From Dickeya lacustris (lineage in GTDB: Bacteria; Pseudomonadota; Gammaproteobacteria; Enterobacterales; Enterobacteriaceae): DNA of 64,000 nucleotides. The DNA lies in the NCBI RefSeq assembly GCF_029635795.1, contig NZ_CP114280.1, forward strand, positions 248,001-312,000, written 5' to 3'. The position numbers were made by a program, and so were the translations under genes. The notes under the pieces are model-generated. The model searched no databases, was not told where the DNA came from, and saw only the letters and a list, made by a program, of their open reading frames with translations. Positions within the stretch are counted from its first letter, which is position 1. Each line of letters opens with the position of its first letter. Shown one piece after another: positions 58,067 to 64,000 of this stretch.

Positions 58067-58549
58067 TCATAGCCTAATTTTTGAGTATACGTTTTCTACC
58101 GTACAATTATTTCCATTTTCAAAAATCAACTCTCCGCCTAAACCTTGAGTTTTTAATATGGCATCGTCTGATAATGCAAGTTCAATACACATAGATGTTT
58201 GTATAAAATAATCGGTGCCCCAAATACTATACCAATTATCATTTTCGTGACTGACTTTTACTTTGTAAGCTCCATTTTTCATATTGCTTTTCCCATAAAC
58301 TCCAGAGACATCACATGAATCATGGCTATCTACGAATATAAGTTTCTCATCGTATGCATTGGTTCGTAGGTAAGCATTCTCTGAATATGCATAGACATAA
58401 CAGTATTTTGTCTGGACAATAATGTTTTTTCCATCAATACGATAAATATTACTATCTTTTCGAGTGACAGAAATTTCATATGTTTCAGCTAAAGATAATG
58501 AGGATACAAAGATAGCGAGCAAAATGAAAATGCTTTTAATTGGGTGCAT
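58067..58549 (-). CDS. Secreted protein with two tandem related domains
   Basis: A 160-residue precursor with a signal peptide (MHPIKSIFILLAIFVSSLSL, then AETY). The mature part is two ~65-residue units in tandem. Unit 1 has YEISVTRKDSNIYRIDGKN, IIVQTKYC, AYLRTNAYDEKLIF, SCDVSGVYGK. Unit 2 has YKVKVSHENDNWYSIWGTD, YFIQTSMC, AILKTQGLGGELIF, NCTVENVYSK. Each has two Cys in the same places, so one disulfide per unit is likely. AT-rich, like its neighbour. No family recognised; probably periplasmic. Confidence 0.6.
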   Translation of the reverse strand: MHPIKSIFILLAIFVSSLSLAETYEISVTRKDSNIYRIDGKNIIVQTKYCYVYAYSENAYLRTNAYDEKLIFVDSHDSCDVSGVYGKSNMKNGAYKVKVSHENDNWYSIWGTDYFIQTSMCIELALSDDAILKTQGLGGELIFENGNNCTVENVYSKIRL

Positions 58550-58551
58550 AA

Positions 58552-58857
58552 CTAATCCTTTTTGTCTATTTTCTTCTCAATATTATTTAGTTTTTCAAAT
58601 ACAGCACGCAAAAAATCTTGTGATGAATGTGCAGGATCTGGTCGACCTTCTACCCTAGGATCGGTGACTATAAAATCAAGGGTATGATCAATGTGGTCGC
58701 TTGTGGTGTTCGCTTTAAGCGCTTCTTCCAAGATCATGATGATTTCCGTATTCATAGACCGCCCATTGCGTTTGGCTCGTTCAGCTATGGCATCCCGCAT
58801 ACCATCTGGAAACCGTAAGTTGAATTTGTCCTGTAACTGACTTGGATACTTAGCCAT
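58552..58857 (-). CDS. Mnt-like ribbon-helix-helix repressor
   Basis: A 101-residue protein from ATG 58857 (MAKYPSQLQDKFNLRFPDGM). The N-terminal ~50 residues are an Arc/Mnt ribbon-helix-helix: FNLRFP strand, then RDAIAERAKRNGRSMNTEII. The C-terminal part (FLRAVFEKLNNIEKKIDKKD) is a coiled coil like the tetramer helix of P22 Mnt. Transcribed away from the antirepressor gene, as mnt is in P22 immI. Expected to hold the antirepressor operon off in the lysogen. An in-frame upstream start (58887) is possible. Confidence 0.85.
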   Translation of the reverse strand: MAKYPSQLQDKFNLRFPDGMRDAIAERAKRNGRSMNTEIIMILEEALKANTTSDHIDHTLDFIVTDPRVEGRPDPAHSSQDFLRAVFEKLNNIEKKIDKKD

Positions 58858-58970
58858 TGAAAACCCCATGATACTCTTTGACATCATAATAGTGGGTACT
58901 TGACACCCCCATCAATGGTGTTAAGCTGGCCCTATAGTGGCAACTAAACACCAACAAAGAGGAAGTTAAC
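58858..58970. promoter_or_regulatory. Divergent promoter and operator region of the immI-like cassette
   Basis: Leftward: TTGATG with an 18-base spacer to TATTAT on the minus strand. Rightward: a TATAGT -10 at 58933-58938 without a strong -35, plus TTGACA at 58900-58905. The dyad-like TGGGTACTTGACACCCCCA (58893-58911) lies between and could bind the ribbon-helix-helix proteins. Promoter choice is tentative. Confidence 0.45.
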
Positions 58971-59141
58971 ATGAGCAACGTGCTATACACAGGTCCTAAG
59001 AACAGCGCGCTCACTTTGCGCTTGCCGGAGCAGATGAAGAAAGAACTTAAAGCGAGGGCTGACAATGACGGCTTATCTATCAACTCAGCGATAGTGCAAC
59101 GTCTGGCACACAGCCTGAGAAAAGAGAAAGCCAATGATTAG
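58971..59141 (+). CDS. Arc-like ribbon-helix-helix repressor
   Basis: A 56-residue protein from ATG 58971, after AGAGGAAG. It is of Arc size (53 in P22) and pattern: SALTLRLP strand, then EQMKKELKARADNDGLSINS and AIVQRLAHSLRKE. It heads the rightward operon that also makes the antirepressor, as arc does in P22. Confidence 0.8.
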   Translation: MSNVLYTGPKNSALTLRLPEQMKKELKARADNDGLSINSAIVQRLAHSLRKEKAND

Positions 59142-59151
59142 TAAAAATAGC

Positions 59152-59183
59152 GAAGCCCTAGCGGCGGCAACCGTCAGGGCTTC
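59152..59183 (+). promoter_or_regulatory. Leader hairpin before the antirepressor
   Basis: GAAGCCCT (59152-59159) and AGGGCTTC (59176-59183) make a perfect 8-bp stem around a 16-base loop (AGCGGCGGCAACCGTC), with the antirepressor ribosome-binding site AAGGA about 20 bases downstream. It may be an attenuator or a C4-type antisense RNA relative, known to control ant in phages P1 and P7. Inference. Confidence 0.45.
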
Positions 59184-59214
59184 TGATTTGTCCAATCCCC
59201 ACAAGGAAATAGAC

Positions 59215-60036
59215 ATGAACAGTCTAACAGCAAAAGTATCAACAAGCACAGTCCCCATGATCGCCGGTGTTCAAATCACCACTGATGCAGAAGGGCGGTT
59301 CAATTTGAATGCACTTCATCGTGCGAGTAGCACAGGAAAAGATAAGGCCCCCAGCGAATGGCTACGCCGCAGTAGCACAAAAGAGCTGATCGAGCAGCTA
59401 ACCGTAAATTTACGGTTAGGTCAAAACTCAATCGGTGAGCTAAGTGCAAATTTGTCGGTAGGTCAAGAAGTAGTCAAGACAGTGAAAGGGGGCGCTGCTC
59501 CCGGCACTTTCGCCCACGAACTCCTTGCCATTGAATATGCTGGCTGGATTTCTCCTGCGTTCCGCTTGCAGGTGAACCAGACCTTCATTGATTTTCGCAC
59601 AGGGAAGCTCACGCCGGTTATTGACCCGATGCAGGCACTGAACGATCCGGCGACGATGCGCGAGTTGCTCTTAAACTATTCCGAAACAGTGATAGCCCTC
59701 AAGGGAGCGGTTGAAACACTTACCCCGAAAGCAGAGGCTCTTGATCGCATTGCTACCAAATCTGAAGGCAGCATGTGCATCACTGATGCGGCCAAGCATT
59801 TGCAGTTACAGCCAAAGCAAGCCTTTAAGGTTCTGTCTCAGAATCACTGGATCTATAAACGTGCGGGTGGGAAATCATGGCTCGGTTATCAGGACAAGAT
59901 TCAGCGTGGATTACTGGAGCACAAAATTACAACTGTTTCCCGTAGTGATGGTAGTGAAAAGGTGGTGGAGCAGGTTCTGATCACCGCTAAGGGGTTGACG
60001 CAGCTATCCAAGATTATTGGAGGTGCTCATGCATAG
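59215..60036 (+). CDS. KilA-N/ANT antirepressor
   Basis: A 273-residue protein from ATG 59215, preceded by AAGGAAATAGAC; the frame is open back to 59134, but that part covers the leader hairpin. The N-terminal KilA-N domain (TTDAEGRFNLNALHRASSTG, APSEWLRRSSTKELIEQL, HELLAIEYAGWISPAFRLQV) is followed by an ANT/KilAC domain (CITDAAKHLQLQPKQAFKVL, SQNHWIYKRAGGKSWLGYQD, VLITAKGLTQLSKI). Antirepressors bind and inactivate CI-type repressors, allowing induction. It resembles the host-range or immI antirepressors of P22 and P1 in role, though P22 Ant is of a different family. Confidence 0.87.
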   Translation: MNSLTAKVSTSTVPMIAGVQITTDAEGRFNLNALHRASSTGKDKAPSEWLRRSSTKELIEQLTVNLRLGQNSIGELSANLSVGQEVVKTVKGGAAPGTFAHELLAIEYAGWISPAFRLQVNQTFIDFRTGKLTPVIDPMQALNDPATMRELLLNYSETVIALKGAVETLTPKAEALDRIATKSEGSMCITDAAKHLQLQPKQAFKVLSQNHWIYKRAGGKSWLGYQDKIQRGLLEHKITTVSRSDGSEKVVEQVLITAKGLTQLSKIIGGAHA

Positions 60037-60226
60037 CACGTTGCCGCTGGATTTAGCCGCGCATAAAGCAGGGCAATTATCATCGTTGTTCGACATTATC
60101 TTGAAGATGGTTGAAGAAGAGAAGGTTTCACCCCAGTTGTCCGCATTGATCGGTATTGTAGGCGATTCGTTTGGAGAGATTCGCCTTGCGCTGGATGCGG
60201 AGGTGTCTGATGAACCTAGGAGCTGA
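60029..60226 (+). CDS. Small helical protein downstream of the antirepressor
   Basis: A 65-residue protein from ATG 60029, overlapping the antirepressor stop by 8 bases with GGAGG upstream. Helical and acidic (HKAGQLSSLFDIILKMVEEE). No family recognised. Confidence 0.5.
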   Translation: MHSTLPLDLAAHKAGQLSSLFDIILKMVEEEKVSPQLSALIGIVGDSFGEIRLALDAEVSDEPRS

Positions 60227-60398
60227 GATAACACTGAGTAGCCTTCGTGGGTTACTCGATCTACTAACAAACATCGATAATGACGTAAATCCGGAAACAA
60301 TACGCCGTACTGCATTGCTGGGCCTGATGCTAATTTCAGAACTTGAAGATGGGCTCCAACACAGCAATGTACTTCCCCTAAGCGCCAATACGCGCTAA
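60210..60398 (+). CDS. Small helical protein, last gene of the immI-like operon
   Basis: A 62-residue leucine-rich protein from ATG 60210 (MNLGAEITLSSLRGLLDLLT), overlapping the previous gene by 17 bases. Its stop codon is supplied by the boundary cassette. No family recognised. Confidence 0.5.
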   Translation: MNLGAEITLSSLRGLLDLLTNIDNDVNPETIRRTALLGLMLISELEDGLQHSNVLPLSANTR

Positions 60399-60444
60399 AT
60401 TCCCCAAAGATACCAAGCCTCGCCTAAACAGCGGGGCTTTTTTT
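60389..60444 (+). terminator. Terminator in boundary cassette, copy 4
   Basis: ACGCGCTAAATTCCCCAAAG leads into AGCCTCGC-ctaaaca-GCGGGGCT and TTTTTT. It closes the immI-like operon and precedes the large polyvalent gene. Confidence 0.8.
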
Positions 60445-60466
60445 ATGCCTGAATTCTGGAGTGACA

Positions 60467-63400
60467 ATGGCCTACGATCCACAGCAGTTACAGCAGCAGC
60501 GCCCTGAACAGCAAACGGCGAACAATAACCGGCAGGGACTGAATATTCAGCAACCCGGTGAGCTATCCGATTTCGATCGCCAGTTCTTTTCTCCTGAAAA
60601 CTGGAACAAAAAGCCGGTCGAAGCCAGTGTGACACTTGGCGATATTGGAAAGGCGGCGATTGCCGCACCACTGGATATGGTGGCTGCCGGTGGCGAGTTG
60701 TTCAGAGCAGGCAACCAGCTTCTCGATGATAAAGCAGATGCTCAGGCGCGGGAGTACCAAAAACAATATGGCATTGATGACCAAACCATGGCGGTTATGC
60801 GCCAGACTGCGGGAAACCCGTTATCCCGTGCGGGCAGTGCCATTATTCAGGGCGTCGGCAGCCTGGCTGGCGCTGCGTCACAGAAGATCAAAGACTCCTA
60901 CAGTGACGGAGCAAAAAAAGCGGCCTCTCTGGATTTTGTCAGCACAGAACGGAACAAGGAAGGCAATATTACCGGGTTGCGTGCCGGAGAAGGGCTGTTC
61001 GATAAGGATACCTGGCTTATCAATGCCGTGCCGACCATCGCGCAATTGATTAGCGGTGGAGCCATGTCAAAGGTTGGGGCCAGCGCTGCGCGAGAGATGG
61101 CGGAGCGCGCGGCTTTTAATCGTCTCAGCAAATCCATGCCGGAAGAGGCGGCCCGTCAGTTAGCAAAGGAAACGGCCGATCGTGCGGCGGCCGTTGCAGG
61201 TAAAAGCACTTTTGTTGGCACCATGGCGGGGTCTGCTCAGGGGCAGGGCGGCATTGACATGCGCAGTGAGATCAATGCCCTGTCATTCGATGAGCTTACG
61301 CAAAGCAAGACATTTCAGCAGGCGTTTTCAGACGTTGATTCTGATCCGCAGAATGCCAGGTTGGATGATACGCAGAAATTGACGCTCGCGCGCAACATGG
61401 TAGCCGATCGCGCGGCTACGGCGGTGACGGCAGACCCACGACTGCTGGCGGTAAATATTGCTGCTTCCACCCTCGGCGATCACACCCTGCTGTCGTTATT
61501 GACGAAGAAGGGGGCGGCCAGTGGCGTGGTATCGGGTGTTGCGGCTGGCGCTCTCTCTGAAGGGGCGACTGAATTTGCGCAAGGCGCTGGGCAGCGTTAT
61601 GTACAAAACCAACAGCTGATCGACACCGCCGGGCAGAAAATCGACCCGATGAAAGACGTGCTGGAGGTCGGTGCCAACAATGCCGTTGTAGGGGTGGGTA
61701 TGGGTGGTGCCATTGGCGCAGTTGGGGGGATGCGAGGGAATCACGCTAATCCATCGCCCGATAGCGCGGTAGATACGCCGGAATGGAAAGCATCCCATCA
61801 GGAGGGAAATCAGGATAATGGTTCTTCTATCCCGGTAGTGAAAATGGGGGATGATACGCCCCCTCCTGGGTATACCGGTGAATGGCGTGATGGCGGCCCG
61901 GTTATCTCCGTAACAGAGGGGGCGGCGCAACCAGCATTGTCACCCTATGAAGAAGCGAAGCAGCGATATGCAACACAAGATCGTGCTGCCATGCTGCGGG
62001 AGTATGCCAGTGCGGATTTGACCAATAACAGTGAATTGAAACGGGCGGCGAGCGAACGACTCGATGAACTGGATCAGCATGACAGAATTGCTCAAAAGGT
62101 AGAGGCATTCAAGCAACAGTCGGATGATGACCTGTTGACGACATACCGCAAATTGAATGAAAACCCTCAGCGTTCTGACGAAGAGCAATTGCAGCATGAG
62201 GCTGTACGCACCGTGCTTTCAGAGCGTCTCGGTATTGATGCCAAAGGAAAGCCACAGCCTGCGCCCCAGCCCCTCCATCAGCAGTCTGCACCTGAAGTGG
62301 AATCGCTGCAATCAGCCACACCAGATAATCAATCACCAAATGGCATTTCCTCTGGGCGTGTGGACGCATTCCGTGATACGCCGGCGTATCTGCGCCAAGA
62401 CTCACGCATTCAGGGGTTCGCTGACGATAGTAATGTCCAGCGTGCGCTGGCAGAGCAGCGACACGCGCCATCGGCTGAAGAACTTATTAGCCAACAGATG
62501 GAGCAGGGCGATCAGGGGTATACGCCAGAAGAGCAGGCTATTCTGGAACGGGCTGAAAAAATCCGGGCTGCACGCACACCTCGACTGCCAGCCCCCGGGC
62601 AAACATCTGTTATCGCCATGCCCGGGGAGCTTCACCCGATGATGAGCGATGAACGTGCTGCGGGCAGCGGGCCGCAGTTCGATGCCGGGCGGCAGGTGCG
62701 CGGACAGTCTTTTATTCCCGCCGAACGCCCACAGGTGGGCAATGAGGTGGGGCGAGCCAGCCAAATCTATGACAGCGAGACGGTGCCGACTCATGCTATT
62801 GAGGATAAAGGCATCATTTTTTCTGGTTCGCCGACAATCGACGAGGGGCAGACGGCGCAACCGCCACAGTTTACCGCCGGTGAAACGCGCACTCAGCGCA
62901 AGACGCGAGAGTTTACTGAGGCGATGGGTGGCAATAATCAAACTGCGTTGCCCGATCAGCGCCACCGTGTTGCGGGTGTGCCTGTCGATGCGACAACGGA
63001 AGCCTATGCGCGCGGCGAACCTGTCGGTGAATTGAAGTTCTATACGAAAAGTCGCCCCTTCACGAGTGAACATCTGGCCCGTCACTCAAAGTGGGGGAAA
63101 ATGCCAGGTGCCACGGTCGAAGAGGTCGAGGGGGGTTATGCGGTACGGCTTCCTGCTCCAGAATATGGACAACAAGGAAAGGCTGCCGGTTTCGGAGAGG
63201 AACCGCGTGGTACCACACAGAATAGCGGTAAGTCGGCAAAGATTGAGGTGTTTCGTCGTCAGGCCGATGGGCAGGTGTTCTTAGGGTATAAAGACAGCAC
63301 GCGGATATTACCGTTAAAAGCCGGGTTTAAAGACAGCGCAGAGGCGCGGGCCTATCTGAAAGATAATCGTGCCGAGTTGGACGAAAAGCTGGATAAGCTA

Positions 63401-64000
63401 CGCAAGACCCTCAACGACAACGCCCCCAAAAGTGAGGGCGTTGCTGCTTCTGGGGCCGATATTGGCGGCGGCAACATTATTCACGATGGCAGTTTCAGTA
63501 GAGACGGGCACAAACCGGAAACTGGAATGCTGCGCGACCGGGTGCAACTGGCCTCCGATCTGTTCGTCTCTCACCTGAACGGCGCAGCCAAAATCAAAGT
63601 GAAGGCGGTGCAAACGCAGGCCGAAGCAGCGGCCATGATGCCAAACGGCATCCCGGCGGAGTTTGGCACTGTCCATGCTATCTATCAGCCAGAACTCAGC
63701 CGGGTGATCGTCATCGCCGACAACATTGCAGGCCCGCGTGAGCTGCGCGCCAAGCTGCGCCATGAAATCATCGCCCATCATGGACTGGCATCAGTGATTG
63801 GTGATGTGGAGTATGACCGCATCATGCGGGTGCTGCACCAGACGCGTGACAGCAAGAACAAAACGATTCAAGAGGTATGGCACCAGGTGGAACGCTCCTA
63901 CAGCAATGAATCGCTGGAGGAGCAGGCCAATGAATTTCTGGCGCATATGGCAGAGCGCAGCGAGCTTACCGGGCTTGGTGGCATGTGGGATCGCTTTATC
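60467..64000 (+). CDS. Large polyvalent phage protein with zincin-like motif, partial
   Basis: ATG 60467, 5 bases after GGAG, opens a frame that runs without a stop for 1178 codons to the right edge. The N-terminal ~80 residues are Gln/Asn-rich. Residues ~190-420 contain Gly/Ala-rich membrane-active helices (GVVSGVAAGALSEGATEFAQ, NNAVVGVGMGGAIGAVGGMR). A long Gln/Pro-rich linker follows, then globular modules (ARGEPVGELKFYTKSRPFTS; RQADGQVFLGYKDSTRILPL). Near residue 1098 LRHEIIAHHGLASVIG carries an HExxxH-type motif typical of metallopeptidase-like domains in polyvalent proteins, which enter the cell with the DNA. Coupled domains suggest injection and early host takeover. The 3' part is outside the window. 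Confidence 0.8.
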   Translation, partial: MAYDPQQLQQQRPEQQTANNNRQGLNIQQPGELSDFDRQFFSPENWNKKPVEASVTLGDIGKAAIAAPLDMVAAGGELFRAGNQLLDDKADAQAREYQKQYGIDDQTMAVMRQTAGNPLSRAGSAIIQGVGSLAGAASQKIKDSYSDGAKKAASLDFVSTERNKEGNITGLRAGEGLFDKDTWLINAVPTIAQLISGGAMSKVGASAAREMAERAAFNRLSKSMPEEAARQLAKETADRAAAVAGKSTFVGTMAGSAQGQGGIDMRSEINALSFDELTQSKTFQQAFSDVDSDPQNARLDDTQKLTLARNMVADRAATAVTADPRLLAVNIAASTLGDHTLLSLLTKKGAASGVVSGVAAGALSEGATEFAQGAGQRYVQNQQLIDTAGQKIDPMKDVLEVGANNAVVGVGMGGAIGAVGGMRGNHANPSPDSAVDTPEWKASHQEGNQDNGSSIPVVKMGDDTPPPGYTGEWRDGGPVISVTEGAAQPALSPYEEAKQRYATQDRAAMLREYASADLTNNSELKRAASERLDELDQHDRIAQKVEAFKQQSDDDLLTTYRKLNENPQRSDEEQLQHEAVRTVLSERLGIDAKGKPQPAPQPLHQQSAPEVESLQSATPDNQSPNGISSGRVDAFRDTPAYLRQDSRIQGFADDSNVQRALAEQRHAPSAEELISQQMEQGDQGYTPEEQAILERAEKIRAARTPRLPAPGQTSVIAMPGELHPMMSDERAAGSGPQFDAGRQVRGQSFIPAERPQVGNEVGRASQIYDSETVPTHAIEDKGIIFSGSPTIDEGQTAQPPQFTAGETRTQRKTREFTEAMGGNNQTALPDQRHRVAGVPVDATTEAYARGEPVGELKFYTKSRPFTSEHLARHSKWGKMPGATVEEVEGGYAVRLPAPEYGQQGKAAGFGEEPRGTTQNSGKSAKIEVFRRQADGQVFLGYKDSTRILPLKAGFKDSAEARAYLKDNRAELDEKLDKLRKTLNDNAPKSEGVAASGADIGGGNIIHDGSFSRDGHKPETGMLRDRVQLASDLFVSHLNGAAKIKVKAVQTQAEAAAMMPNGIPAEFGTVHAIYQPELSRVIVIADNIAGPRELRAKLRHEIIAHHGLASVIGDVEYDRIMRVLHQTRDSKNKTIQEVWHQVERSYSNESLEEQANEFLAHMAERSELTGLGGMWDRFI

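Noticed and set aside
59134..59214. N-terminal extension of the antirepressor from ATG 59134
   Set aside because: It covers the leader hairpin and lacks family character; AAGGA before 59215 is a better start.

Overview
The window joins a plant-associated enterobacterial chromosome (1 to about 11.87 kb) to a large temperate prophage (about 11.87 kb to the right edge, where it is still running). The host assignment rests on the 3' end of an AvrE/DspE-type type III effector gene followed by its chaperone dspF, a GC-rich recC-recB-recD operon, a yebY homologue and, just before the integrase, a recognisable SdsR (RyeB) small RNA. dspEF next to enterobacterial genes points to the Pectobacteriaceae/Erwiniaceae (a Dickeya, Pectobacterium, Brenneria or Erwinia relative). 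The species cannot be fixed from this sequence alone.

Host part: dspE 3' end and dspF (1-1090, +); a frameshifted isochorismatase-like hydrolase gene (1111-1663, -); recC, recB and recD with 4-base ATGA overlaps and no ptrA (1832-11102, +); yebY and sdsR (+). The terminator end of sdsR abuts the prophage, so the attachment site probably lies there.

Prophage left arm (12.0-25.5 kb, mostly -): lambda-type integrase and excisionase, then small early genes, a DNA methyltransferase, a YqaJ-type exonuclease with a putative annealing partner, a KTSC protein, a 14-repeat leucine-rich protein, two leftward terminators and an N-like antiterminator gene. This arm reads from a PL-like promoter with a boxA just inside the transcript. 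Immunity region (25.4-27.4 kb): a Rap1a/Tai-like secreted protein, a CI/S24 repressor and a Cro-like protein, with four matching 14-bp operators, two at PL and two at PR.

Right arm (27.3-37.7 kb, +): replication genes with candidate origin repeats, an RdgC protein carrying an FtsK gamma DNA-binding domain, a KilA-N protein, an adenine and a cytosine methyltransferase, DUF1367, a YbcO-like nuclease, a VRR-NUC nuclease and a Q-type antiterminator. Lysis (37.8-39.3 kb): dual-start lambda-type holin, lambda R-type transglycosylase, Rz (with an in-frame stop) and Rz1. Virion genes (40.5 kb on): terminase pair, P22-like portal, scaffold, an N4-gp56-type capsid gene (frameshifted), adaptors, two tail fibre-like proteins, ejection-type proteins and, at the edge, a very large polyvalent protein. 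No tail tape measure or sheath is seen, which suits a short-tailed (podovirus) particle. A P22 immI-like cassette (two ribbon-helix-helix repressors and a KilA-N antirepressor) and two AT-rich secreted-protein genes, one RcsF-like, sit inside the late block.

At least three prophage genes carry apparent disabling changes (ochre stop at 13910, TGA in Rz, frameshift in the capsid gene). Either the prophage is decaying or the assembly has small errors. Two dispersed sequence modules stand out: an extended ribosome-binding element (AGGACTGACCAATG) before ten start codons on both strands, and a four-copy boundary and terminator cassette between late gene blocks.
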